Below are positions 30,588 to 38,617 of a DNA stretch of 51,561 bases, piece after piece. The position numbers and the translations under genes are program-made. A model generated the notes under the pieces. It did not search any database. It worked only from the letters and a program-made list of their open reading frames with translations, and was not told the DNA's origin. The stretch spans positions 1-51,561 of the forward strand of contig NZ_JAMXMV010000037.1 of assembly GCF_024055715.1 (NCBI RefSeq), read 5' to 3'. Source of the stretch: Actinoallomurus soli (lineage in GTDB: Bacteria > Actinomycetota > Actinomycetes > Streptosporangiales > Streptosporangiaceae). Numbering within the stretch: the stretch's first letter is position 1; every line of letters starts with the position of its first letter.

Positions 30588-33356
30588 ATGGCGAGGCGTG
30601 CGCTGATCGGAATCGGCCTTGCGGTGACGGTGGTGGCCGCAGCGGGGCTCGGTGTCTATCTGGTCCGGGCCGGGCTGGACAAGGCCGACAAGCTGGCCAG
30701 CGTGCTGGGGTTGTTCGTCGCCGTGGCCGGCTTGGCCCTCACCGCCTACGGCCTCGTCGCCGACCGGGCTCGGGCCGACGACCAACGTCACCACGACGTT
30801 CACAGTCGGGTCGAGGCCGTCTTGGAAGGCTTGGCCCGTGAACAGATGCGGCAGTGGCGTGAGGAACTGGTGATGCGCCGCGTGCAGGGCCGCCTGCTGC
30901 TGCCGGTGACGTGCCGGGCCGCGCAGCCCGACCTGTTCGACCACTGGGCCAACATTCGCGGCCCGGCCGACGATGCCCCGCTGGATCTCGACGGTGACGT
31001 GGTCGATCTCGACCAAGTCCTCACCCGAGTGTCGTCCCGCCGGCTGGTCATCCTCGGCACGCCCGGGGCGGGGAAGAGCGTCGCCGCGCTGCGGCTGGCA
31101 CTACGCCTGTTGGAAGAGCGCGATGCCCACGACCGGCTACCGGTGGTCCTGCCCGTCGCGTCCTGGGACGCGCGGAAGACGGGCCTGTGGCGGTGGGTGG
31201 CTGAGCGGCTCACCACCGAACACCCCGAACTCGCGGCATCAACGGGTGCGGGCACCACACTGGCGGACGAGGTGGCCCGGCCCGAACGACTGCTGCTGGT
31301 GCTGGACGGCTTCGACGAGATCCCCGGACCCCGGCGGCCCGCCGCGCTCACGGCCCTGAACGAAGGAGTCGACGAACACAGTCACTTCGTGCTGACCAGC
31401 CGTACCGAGGAGTACCGGCGGGCGGTGCACGCGGTCGACGTGCTGCGCGCCGCGCCTGCCGTGGAACTGCGCCCGCTGTCGGTTCCCGAGGTGGTCGAGT
31501 ACCTGCGCACCAGCACCCGGCGTACGACACAGGACGGTTCCGGCCTGTGGTCGAGGGTGATCGCGTGTCTGCAGGACGGAACCAGTGCGCACGCGCAGCG
31601 GCTGCGCGCCGTGCTCGTCTCGCCGCTGATGCTGGGCCTGGCGCGGTCGGTCTACGCGTCAGCGGACACGAACCCGGACGAACTCCTGGACGCGGCCGCC
31701 CTGCCCACCCGCGCGCGGATCGAGGGTCACCTACTAGGACGGCTCGTCCCAGCGGCCTACAGCCCGCCGCCGGACGTGGGGCCGCCGCCGCGCTGGCGAG
31801 CGAAGGACGCGGAGAGATGGCTTCGCGGCCTTGCCGGGGACGCGGTCCGCGGCGACGCCCCCGGTGGAGAGCTGGCCTGGTGGCGGGTGTATCGACGGCA
31901 GACGGCCGCCGCGACGGCCGGCGCTGTCGTGATCGTCTACGCTGCGGCAGTCGCGCTCACCGCCGCGCTGCCCTTGCACGGCAAGGTGCGGTGGCTAGGC
32001 GTCAGCTGCCCGTTCTGGGTCGCCCTGGCACTGGCGGGCGCCCTGCCGCTGGCCGTTGCCCTGACGGACGTCCACCTCGCGGAACCCGCGCCGGTGCGGC
32101 TGAGCCTCAGGTCACGCCTGCCTGGGATCACGGCGCGCACCGTGGCCGGCGCGGCCGGGGTGGGCTTGGCCTGGTTGTCTACCATGCCGACCTCGAAGGA
32201 TCCATATCCGGCGGGCTTCCCGGTGCCCTTCGCGCTCGTGCTCGCGGTGTTCTTCGTGGTCCGGGCGACACCGACGGCCGCCACCGACGTGACTGCGGGC
32301 ACGCCGCGGGCGCTGCTGCGCACTGACCGGGCCTCGGCGCTGACGACCGCTTTCAACCTGGCGGTGGCCGGACCGCGCCGTTGGTGTCTGGAGGCACTGG
32401 TCCTCCTGCCGATCCCGCTCTTGGTCACGTGGCAGGACCATGCGGGCGCAGGCAGGAACGGGGCGGCCGCGTGGGCCGCCGCCGGCGGCGCCGCAGCCGC
32501 CCTCACCTTCCTCTACGGCCTCACCGCCTCCGCATGGGGCCGCTTCACCATCGCGCGCGTGCTGCTGGTCGCGACCCGGCGGCTGCCGTGGCGGAGCCTG
32601 AGCTTCCTCGAGGATGCCAGGAACCGCGGGGTACTGCGCCTTTCCGGGGGCGCATACCGTTTTCGTCACGCCCGGCTGCTCGACCACCTGGCCGGCCCCG
32701 GGGCGTCTCCCGTAGAAGCCTCGTCCTGGTCTTCTGCGCTGCCGGCCCAGTGGCCGGCCCCGCTGCTGGCGGGTGCGGTGCTGGCGGCGGCGGCCGTGAG
32801 TCTGACCGGGACCATCGGCCGTATGGCGCGCCCTTCGGGGCCTTACCTGCCGACGCCCTCCGCCTGCTCGCTGCTGGACGCACCGGCCCTGACCGCCGCG
32901 CTGGGTGGTGTCCCGACGCGGGACCTCGACCCGCCCGTGGACGGTGGGATGTTCGACACCCACACCGCGGACAGGGCCCTTACGTGGTGCAGCTGGCACA
33001 CGGCCAACGGCTCACGTTTGGGGCTGGCCACGCTGACCGCGGCGTCCACCCCTTCTCTCAACGCCTCCGATGTAGCCGTCCAGGACTTCGCCGGGGAGAT
33101 GAACGACCCGGGCGGCCACCCAGACGTCGACCCCGCCGCCCGGCCCTGTGACTGGCGCCACGAGCGGGTCGGGTTGGTGCCCTCGGAAGCGGATGCCAAC
33201 CACTGGGAGAGCATCGTGCTGCTGTGCGGAAACGTACTGCTCGACGTGGAGTACCGTCCGGCCGCCACGATCCGCCCGACCGCCGGCACGTACTCAACGG
33301 CGCAGCGGCTGCTCAGGGTCGCGACGACCAAGGCGCTGCGCCCCGTGAGCGGTTGA
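30588..33356 (+). CDS. Membrane-bound NACHT-domain NTPase with C-terminal Cys-containing domain
   Basis: 922 residues. Two N-terminal helices (about 6-27 and 38-57) precede a NACHT ATPase: Walker A GTPGAGKS at 157-164, Walker B with the NACHT DGFDEIP at 235-246, and FVLTSRTEEY as the sensor strand. A helical lid follows (LRPLSVPEVVEYL, LVSPLMLGLARSVY), then about six more membrane helices (450-680), the RFRHARLLDHLA segment typical of this group, another helix near 770-790, and a C-terminal domain of about 120 residues with four cysteines (ACSLLD, WCSW, PCDW, LLCGN) resembling DUF3558. STAND/NACHT proteins sense a trigger and oligomerise; several act against phages. That role here is inference. 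Confidence 0.85.
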   Translation: MARRALIGIGLAVTVVAAAGLGVYLVRAGLDKADKLASVLGLFVAVAGLALTAYGLVADRARADDQRHHDVHSRVEAVLEGLAREQMRQWREELVMRRVQGRLLLPVTCRAAQPDLFDHWANIRGPADDAPLDLDGDVVDLDQVLTRVSSRRLVILGTPGAGKSVAALRLALRLLEERDAHDRLPVVLPVASWDARKTGLWRWVAERLTTEHPELAASTGAGTTLADEVARPERLLLVLDGFDEIPGPRRPAALTALNEGVDEHSHFVLTSRTEEYRRAVHAVDVLRAAPAVELRPLSVPEVVEYLRTSTRRTTQDGSGLWSRVIACLQDGTSAHAQRLRAVLVSPLMLGLARSVYASADTNPDELLDAAALPTRARIEGHLLGRLVPAAYSPPPDVGPPPRWRAKDAERWLRGLAGDAVRGDAPGGELAWWRVYRRQTAAATAGAVVIVYAAAVALTAALPLHGKVRWLGVSCPFWVALALAGALPLAVALTDVHLAEPAPVRLSLRSRLPGITARTVAGAAGVGLAWLSTMPTSKDPYPAGFPVPFALVLAVFFVVRATPTAATDVTAGTPRALLRTDRASALTTAFNLAVAGPRRWCLEALVLLPIPLLVTWQDHAGAGRNGAAAWAAAGGAAAALTFLYGLTASAWGRFTIARVLLVATRRLPWRSLSFLEDARNRGVLRLSGGAYRFRHARLLDHLAGPGASPVEASSWSSALPAQWPAPLLAGAVLAAAAVSLTGTIGRMARPSGPYLPTPSACSLLDAPALTAALGGVPTRDLDPPVDGGMFDTHTADRALTWCSWHTANGSRLGLATLTAASTPSLNASDVAVQDFAGEMNDPGGHPDVDPAARPCDWRHERVGLVPSEADANHWESIVLLCGNVLLDVEYRPAATIRPTAGTYSTAQRLLRVATTKALRPVSG

Positions 33357-33364
33357 CGCCCGAC

Positions 33365-33985
33365 TCAGGGCTCTTTCACTTCGAGGTCGAGGGCCTGCGC
33401 GATGACGATCGCCTGGTAGGGGTCGATCACCGCGCGCGTCAGGGAGGTGACGTGCGGGTTCAGCGACGACAGGTCGCTGCCCCGCAGGTCGCATTCGGAC
33501 AGGTCCGCCTTCTGCAGCGACGCGCCGGAGAGGTCCACGTCGCGGAACGACGCCTTCTGCAGCCGCGCGCCCGTGAGATCGGCCTCCCGCATCCGTACCC
33601 TGCGGAACGAGGACCCCCGCAGGTCGGCTCCCGGCAGGGCGGTGAAGGACCAGTCGCCGCCCTCCACCGTGAACAGGCCGTAGGTGCAGCCGTCGAACAC
33701 GCTGCCGACCAGCTTGCATCCCGTGAGGGTGGCGTCGAAGAACGAGCACCGGACGAACGTGCAGTTGATGAAGGCCGCGTCGGTGTACGAGGAGACGTTG
33801 AACCGGACGCCCCGGAACACGCACTCGGTGAACGCCACGCCCTGACCCGACGTCTCGGTCAGGTCCACGTCGACGAACTCCACGCGCGTGTGCTCTTGCC
33901 CGGACAGGTCCCGGCCGTCCCAGTCCTCGGAGCGGATGGTGCTCTCGATGGGCGGCGCGGGCCGCCCATGCTTGCGGTCGGCCAT
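33365..33985 (-). CDS. Pentapeptide-repeat protein
   Basis: 206 residues made largely of A(D/N)LXX-type repeats: FINCTFVRCSFFDATLTGCKL, DLRGSSFRRVRMREADLTGARL and DLSGASLQKADLSECDLRGSDL, each read in part. These build a right-handed quadrilateral beta helix. No signal peptide or membrane helix. Some family members mimic DNA and protect gyrase (Qnr, MfpA), but the two-block layout with PYQAIVIAQALDLEV at the end is like general MfpA-type proteins in actinomycetes. It ends nine bases from the stop of the convergent NACHT gene. Confidence 0.9.
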   Translation of the reverse strand: MADRKHGRPAPPIESTIRSEDWDGRDLSGQEHTRVEFVDVDLTETSGQGVAFTECVFRGVRFNVSSYTDAAFINCTFVRCSFFDATLTGCKLVGSVFDGCTYGLFTVEGGDWSFTALPGADLRGSSFRRVRMREADLTGARLQKASFRDVDLSGASLQKADLSECDLRGSDLSSLNPHVTSLTRAVIDPYQAIVIAQALDLEVKEP

Positions 33986-34156
33986 GGTCCTCCGCTCCTC
34001 GGCTGCGCGTCCGCGCGACGTTACCCGAGGTCACCGACAGAAACGTCGCCGCGGCGAATGCATGTTGCCGGCGGGGACTGCGGAACGACGAGATCCCTGG
34101 CGAACAGTGCGGCTAGAGCGCGGCGATCGCCAGGAGGATGAACACGGGAGCCTGAT
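33986..34156. other. Intergenic stretch without a supported gene
   Basis: Upstream of the pentapeptide-repeat gene. On the minus strand a 15-codon reading VNQAPVFILLAIAAL begins with a GTG overlapping the stop of the 27-residue ORF, but it is too short to call. Confidence 0.35.
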
Positions 34157-34240
34157 TCACAGCTCGAACCAGTACGTGCCGCCGCGCGCGGCTTCGGGAC
34201 GGCCCTGGATGGTGATCGCTCCCAGCATGCCCGCAGCCAT
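34157..34240 (-). CDS. Possible 27-residue microprotein coupled to the upstream small gene
   Basis: Reads MAAGMLGAITIQGRPEAARG and then GTYWFEL. Its ATG overlaps the stop of the 86-residue gene (TGATG), a standard translational-coupling junction. No homologue is recalled, and it could also be chance. Confidence 0.3.
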   Translation of the reverse strand: MAAGMLGAITIQGRPEAARGGTYWFEL

Positions 34241-34500
34241 CACGCGGCCGCCTTGGCGATCAGGTAGGCGGCGGCGATGACGGGCTCGGCTCCCGCCCGG
34301 CCGGTGCGGCCCCAGAGGAAGTCCCACACGCCGTCGTCCCGTTGCCCCGCCGCGATGCCGAGCTTGGTCCCGTCTCGCCTCGGCAGGTACAGGACCGGCT
34401 CTCCGTGGCTCGGTACGACGATCAGCGATGTCCGTTTCAGCGCCGCGAGGTGCCAGGCGAGTGCGGTCAGCAGCCGATAACGCGTCGCGTCAGCCGTCAT
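34240..34500 (-). CDS. Small conserved protein of unknown function
   Basis: 86 residues; ATG preceded by GGAGGG, a strong site. Helical start YRLLTALAWHLAALKRTSL, then a beta-rich part VPSHGEPVLYLPRRDGTKLG and AAGQRDDGVWDFLWG, and a helical tail AEPVIAAAYLIAKAAA. Soluble. Divergent from an XRE-type regulator remnant, a position where actinomycetes often carry small partner genes. No named family. Confidence 0.6.
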   Translation of the reverse strand: MTADATRYRLLTALAWHLAALKRTSLIVVPSHGEPVLYLPRRDGTKLGIAAGQRDDGVWDFLWGRTGRAGAEPVIAAAYLIAKAAA

Positions 34501-34526
34501 CGCGCACCCTCCGATTTCTCTCGTTC

Positions 34527-34950
34527 ATGCCCGCAGGTCACAGCCCGAGCATCCGGGGCCGTCAGCTCATCGCCGAGTTGAAGCGCCTCCGCGAAACCGC
34601 GCAACTCACTCAGGAACAGGTGGCCGAAAGCCTGGACTGGCACCAGACGAAGGTCTTCCGCATCGAGACCGGCCGCACGGCCCCGCACCCGAACGACGTC
34701 CGCCTGATGGTGGAGTTGTACGGCGTCACCGAACCCGGCCGGCGGGACGGGCTCGTCCAACTCGCCAAGGACGCCCGAAAACGGGGATGGTGGTACGCCT
34801 ACCGAGACGTCGTCCCACACCAGTACGAGATCTACATCGGCCTCAGGTGATGCCATATCAGCGGGGCGCGCACCCCGGCATGCTCGGCCCGTACAGCATC
34901 CTCGGGTTTCCGGGCCATGCCGACCTGGATCGCCAGTGGGTTCAATGTGG
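34527..34950 (+). pseudogene. XRE/DUF5753 (Scr1-type) regulator, internally deleted
   Basis: The first 108 codons read as an intact helix-turn-helix protein (RGRQLIAELKRLRETAQLTQ, then WHQTKVFRIETGRTAPHPNDV) ending ...HQYEIYIGLR and a TGA at 34850. Four bases earlier and in another frame, a second piece begins: QVMPYQRGAHPGMLGPYSIL and GFPGHADLD, which is the characteristic near-C-terminal part of DUF5753. Intact members have about 280 residues, so roughly 130 residues are missing at the junction and the end is lost after about 34930. Remnant of a regulator of the XRE/DUF397 type. Confidence 0.7.
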
Positions 34951-34955
34951 TGGGC

Positions 34956-35483
34956 ATGCCGAGACGTCGTCCGCCGATGGGGCCCGACCTCGTCGCGCTC
35001 ATTCGAGCGCAGGCCGGGGTGGTGGCGCGGTGGCAGTTCCGCGAGCACGGAGTGCCGGACAGCGCCATACGCACCCTCCTCGACTCCGGCCGGTGGACGG
35101 TCCGGCATCCGGGCGTTCACGCGACCTTCAGCGGCGACCTCGGACGTACCGCGGAGCTGTGGGCGGCGGTCCTGGCGTGCAGCCGCAGGCCCCGCCTCGA
35201 ACCCGGTGTCCGGCACTGCCCCGACGCCGTCCTCAGTCATGAGACCGCCGCCGAGCTGTACGGCCTGACCGACCGGCCTTCCGCGGTCGTCCACGTGACG
35301 GTTCCGGACGGACGGCGTCGCCCGGTGGCGGCACCGGGGATCCACGTGCACTTCTCGATGCACTTGGCCGACCGGCGGCATCCCGTGCGGTCGCCGCCGC
35401 GCACGCGCGTCGAGGACACCGTCCTGGACCTCACCCAGACCGCTCCGGACATCGACACGGCCATCGACTGGCTCAGCCCGTAG
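34956..35483 (+). CDS. AbiEi-antitoxin/DUF559-type protein, probably C-terminally truncated
   Basis: 175 residues from the ATG giving MPRRRPPMGPDLVALIRAQAG (read in part); GGTGGG lies just upstream. The N-terminal winged-helix pattern (VVARWQFREHGVPDSAIRTLL, WTVRHPGVHATFSG) and VLSHETAAELYGL match type IV toxin-antitoxin AbiEi-family proteins of actinobacteria, which usually continue for another 100 or more residues with a DUF559-like nuclease region. This one stops at DTAIDWLSP. The start lies at the broken end of the XRE remnant, so the locus looks rearranged. Function is doubtful. Confidence 0.6.
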   Translation: MPRRRPPMGPDLVALIRAQAGVVARWQFREHGVPDSAIRTLLDSGRWTVRHPGVHATFSGDLGRTAELWAAVLACSRRPRLEPGVRHCPDAVLSHETAAELYGLTDRPSAVVHVTVPDGRRRPVAAPGIHVHFSMHLADRRHPVRSPPRTRVEDTVLDLTQTAPDIDTAIDWLSP

Positions 35484-35518
35484 AGGGCTGCGGACACCAG
35501 GGATCGTGGAACAAGGGG

Positions 35519-36946
35519 TCAGGCCACCGGCTCCAGCACCGGCTCCGTCTCTCGCGGCGCGCTCCGGCCGGTGCGGAGGGCGTACAGGCTGAGCGGGACG
35601 CCGATGGAGACGATCGCGGCGCCGACGAGCAGGGCGAGTTGGTAGCCCGCCAGGAACGCGTGGGTCGGCGTGGAGCCGCCGCGCAGTACCGCGGACTGGC
35701 GGGAGGTCAGGATCGCGCCGATGATCGTCACGCCCAGAAGGCCGGCCACCTCACGGGTGGCGTTGAGCACGCCGGAGGCGGCGCCGGCCCGGTCGGACGG
35801 GAGCACCCCGATCACCGCGTCGGTGAGCGGCATCATCGTCAGGCCGGAGCCGATCCCGAAGAGGACGAAGGACGGCATCAGATCGAGGAAGTGGGCGCCC
35901 TCGCCGACGAAGGACACCATGACCAGGCCGGCGACGTTGAGGGTGAGGCCGGCGGCGACGGTGAGGTGCGTGCCCAGGCGGCGCGCGACGGACCCGGCGA
36001 ACGGCGCGATGACGATCATCATCAGCGCCATCGGGATGATCGACGCACCCGCCTTGGTCGGGGAGAAGCCCAGGATGTTCTGCAGGAACATGGCCGTGAA
36101 CAGGTAGACGCCCATCACGCCGAAGCCCCACAGGACCATGGCGCCGACGCCGCCGCTGAAGACCCGGTTCCGGAACAGCGACAGGTCCACCATCGGGTCG
36201 GCGGCGCGGGTCTCGAGCACGATGAACAGAGCCCCCGTGACCGCGGCGAGGGCGAAGGCCCCCAGGATGAGCGCGGACGTCCAGCCGCGGTCCGATCCCT
36301 CGATCAGCGCGTAGGTGACGGACAGCAGGGTCACCGCGGAGGTCAGCAGGCCCGGGAGGTCCAGGCGGCGGCGTACGTCCTCGGTGGTCTCGCGCATCGA
36401 GACCGCGATGATGGCGATCGTCGCCACGCCCACCGGCACGTTGATGAGGAAGATCCAGCCCCAGTGCCAGTGGTCGCTGATGAAGCCGCCGGTGAGCGGC
36501 CCGAGCGCCAGGGCGAGCGCGCTGACGGCGCTCCACACGCCGACCGCCCTGCTCCGCTCCCGCGCGTCGGGGAAGGTCGAGGAGATGATCGCCAGCGTCG
36601 ACGGCACCGACAACGATGCTCCGACGCCCTGCAGGACGCGGGCCGTGATCAGGATGCTCTCGCTGTTCGCGAGCCCGGCGAGCAGTGACGCGCCGGTGAA
36701 CAGCGCCAGCCCGGTGATGAAGAGCCGGCGGCGGCCGTACACGTCGCCGAGCCTGCCGCCGACGAGCATCAGGCCGGAGAAGACCAGGATGTAGCTGCTG
36801 ACGATCCATTCCAGCCCGGACAGCGTCAGGTGCAGGTCGCGCTGGATCGACGGCAGCGCCACGTTGACGACGTTGTTGTCCAGAAAGGTCATGAAGGTGG
36901 CCAGCGCGACCCCGGTCAGGGTCCACCAGCGTCGACTCGATTCCAT
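35519..36946 (-). CDS. MFS multidrug efflux transporter, DHA2 (EmrB/QacA) family
   Basis: 475 residues, about 14 helices. First helix: LTGVALATFMTFLDNNVVNVAL with the DHA2 motif around LDNNVVNVALP. Motif A is GGRLGDVYGRRRLF and motif C is in GPLTGGFISDHWHWGWIFLINVP, each read in part. Proton-driven export of drugs or lipophilic cations is expected. ATG preceded by AGGAG. It is divergent from a TetR gene across a perfect 22-bp palindrome, the usual arrangement for ligand-induced pump expression. Confidence 0.94.
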   Translation of the reverse strand: MESSRRWWTLTGVALATFMTFLDNNVVNVALPSIQRDLHLTLSGLEWIVSSYILVFSGLMLVGGRLGDVYGRRRLFITGLALFTGASLLAGLANSESILITARVLQGVGASLSVPSTLAIISSTFPDARERSRAVGVWSAVSALALALGPLTGGFISDHWHWGWIFLINVPVGVATIAIIAVSMRETTEDVRRRLDLPGLLTSAVTLLSVTYALIEGSDRGWTSALILGAFALAAVTGALFIVLETRAADPMVDLSLFRNRVFSGGVGAMVLWGFGVMGVYLFTAMFLQNILGFSPTKAGASIIPMALMMIVIAPFAGSVARRLGTHLTVAAGLTLNVAGLVMVSFVGEGAHFLDLMPSFVLFGIGSGLTMMPLTDAVIGVLPSDRAGAASGVLNATREVAGLLGVTIIGAILTSRQSAVLRGGSTPTHAFLAGYQLALLVGAAIVSIGVPLSLYALRTGRSAPRETEPVLEPVA

Positions 36947-36974
36947 CGCTTCCCGCTCCTGTACATCGTTCTTG

Positions 36975-37024
36975 TACGGCGTACATGTACGCCGTATAGG
37001 GAAGCCTGCTTGTACGGCGTATAG
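36975..37024. promoter_or_regulatory. TetR operator region between MFS and TetR genes
   Basis: A perfect 22-bp palindrome (TACGGCGTACA and its complement) at 36975-36996, plus a third TACGGCGTA half-site at 37013-37021 that runs into the TATAGT -10 of the TetR gene. Binding would block both divergent promoters, giving autorepression and pump control. Confidence 0.75.
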
Positions 37025-37025
37025 T
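37020..37025 (+). promoter_or_regulatory. -10 element of a leaderless TetR promoter
   Basis: TATAGT, six bases, then the GTG start. It overlaps the third operator half-site. Confidence 0.55.
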
Positions 37026-37031
37026 TGTCAA

Positions 37032-37703
37032 GTGGCCGCGACAGACGAACGAACCCGGCTCAGCCGGGAGACGGTGGTGGACGGCGCGCTCGCGCTCGTC
37101 GACGAGGAGGGCCTGGACGGGCTGACCATCCGGCGGCTCGCCCAGCGGCTCGGCGTCACACCGATGGCGCTGTACTGGCATTTCAAGAACAAGGACGAGC
37201 TGCAGACCGCGCTCGTCAACCGGCTGTGGTCACTGGTCGACCCGGACGTCGACCCGGAGGCGCCGTGGCACGCCCGGCTGCACGTCCTGATGACGTCCGT
37301 GGTGTTCGTGCTGCGCACGCATCCCAGTGCGGCCCAGCTGATGATGACCGCGAACCTCGAGGCCGCCCCGTACTGTTACGACTCGATGGAGGTGGCCCTG
37401 GCGCTCCTCGCCGAGGGCGGGTTCACCGCCGAGCAGGCGGCCGCCATCAGCCGCTACGGCCTGCGCACGGCGACCATGCTGGCGGTCGGCGACCCGAAGA
37501 TGCCGCCGAAGATGACCTCCGAGGAGATGGCGGACGCCCTCCGGCGCAAACGCGTCATGTTCGAGACGCTGTCCCCCGAGCGGTACGGCCACCTGGTGAA
37601 GGCGGCGACCGCGCTCGCCTCCATCGACGAGTCCGACGCCGACGTCGCCCTCGGGGTCGACCTGTTCGTGGCGGGCGTCCGGGCCCTGGCCCCCCACAGC
37701 TGA
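37032..37703 (+). CDS. TetR/AcrR-family regulator of the divergent MFS pump
   Basis: 223 residues from a leaderless GTG. The helix-turn-helix is LDGLTIRRLAQRLGVTPMALYWHFKNK, of the TetR(D)-like subclass (MALYWHF), within the first 55 residues. The C-terminal domain (HARLHVLMTSVVFVLRTHPSAAQLMM and on) is helical and would hold the inducer pocket. By analogy it represses the pump and itself until a substrate binds. The operator palindrome lies 36 bases upstream of the start. A poorly conserved 200-base gap follows. Confidence 0.93.
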   Translation: MAATDERTRLSRETVVDGALALVDEEGLDGLTIRRLAQRLGVTPMALYWHFKNKDELQTALVNRLWSLVDPDVDPEAPWHARLHVLMTSVVFVLRTHPSAAQLMMTANLEAAPYCYDSMEVALALLAEGGFTAEQAAAISRYGLRTATMLAVGDPKMPPKMTSEEMADALRRKRVMFETLSPERYGHLVKAATALASIDESDADVALGVDLFVAGVRALAPHS

Positions 37704-37902
37704 CCACCGCGTACGGTCCCGGGCGCGGCCATCACAACGGCGCTCGCCACGGCGGCAGCGGCGGCCGCCGCGCGGGGCACGGCCTGAGCGCGCCCACTGT
37801 GAGCACCCTCGCCACAGCCGGCAGGACCCGCCACGGGGAGTGCGTCGCCAGTGCCCCGGCCGGCCCTGCCGACCCGTTTCCCGCAGCCGGTCGCCCAGGT
37901 CC

Positions 37903-38502
37903 TTAAGCGCGAAGGGCGTCGATCAGGGCATCGACGGCGGCGAGCGCGGAGGCCGTGTCGAGTCCTGCGCGGGAGACCAGGGAAAGGCCCTGGACGGTGA
38001 ACAGCAGGAGCTGCGCCTGGGCCTCGGGGGTGGCGTCCCGGCTGACCTCGCCGTCGGCCTGCGCGCGCCGCAGGCCGGTGGCGACGATCTGGATGAAGCG
38101 GGCGTGCGCGCGGGCCACGATCTCGCGCGCCTCGGCATCCTGCGGGACAAGTTCGGCGGTGGCGTTGCCGATCATGCACCCTTGCGGAACGCCGACGTCG
38201 GAGGCGTACTCCTGCGCCCGGGCCGGATTGGCGAGCACCTCGCGCAGCGCCGGCAGCACCGGCCCGGCCTCCAGCGCCGTCACCAGCTGACGCTCGTAGG
38301 TCTCCCAGTACAGCCGGACCGCCGCCAGGTAGAAGCTCCGCTTGTCGCCGAAGGCGCCGTACAGGCTGCCCCGCTCCAAGGCCAGCGCCTCGACGAGGTC
38401 CTGGACGGAGGTCGCTCCGAAGCCCCGAGACCAGAACAGGAGGAGCGCGCGCTCCAGGGCCTGGTCCTTGTCGAATTCCCGGGGGCGTCCTGTCCGTGCC
38501 AT
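37903..38502 (-). CDS. TetR/AcrR-family regulator of the adjacent SDR genes
   Basis: 199 residues. The helix-turn-helix reads FDKDQALERALLLFWSRGF then ATSVQDLVEALALERGSLYGAF, the pattern of the AcrR/YxaF-like subgroup with SLYGAFGDK. The C-terminal domain has GVPQGCMIGNATAELVP, a conserved Cys segment of this subgroup that may sense electrophiles. The ATG is six bases after TACCGT on the minus strand, so it is probably leaderless. It is divergent from two SDR genes across an imperfect palindrome and likely represses them. Confidence 0.9.
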   Translation of the reverse strand: MARTGRPREFDKDQALERALLLFWSRGFGATSVQDLVEALALERGSLYGAFGDKRSFYLAAVRLYWETYERQLVTALEAGPVLPALREVLANPARAQEYASDVGVPQGCMIGNATAELVPQDAEAREIVARAHARFIQIVATGLRRAQADGEVSRDATPEAQAQLLLFTVQGLSLVSRAGLDTASALAAVDALIDALRA

Positions 38503-38511
38503 GACGCCACG

Positions 38512-38547
38512 GTACGACTTTTTGACCGCATGCACAAAAGGCCGTAC
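38512..38547. promoter_or_regulatory. Putative TetR operator between regulator and SDR genes
   Basis: Imperfect inverted repeat: GTACGACTTTTTG at 38512-38524 against the complement of CAAAAGGCCGTAC at 38535-38547, 11 of 13 positions paired, with a ten-base centre. It abuts the -10 of the TetR gene. Confidence 0.55.
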
Positions 38548-38617
38548 GGTGACGACCAACGACTTCTTGAACGTTGACACAGAAGTCGATCGGGTTGCGG
38601 ACGAGAGGCAGGACCAC

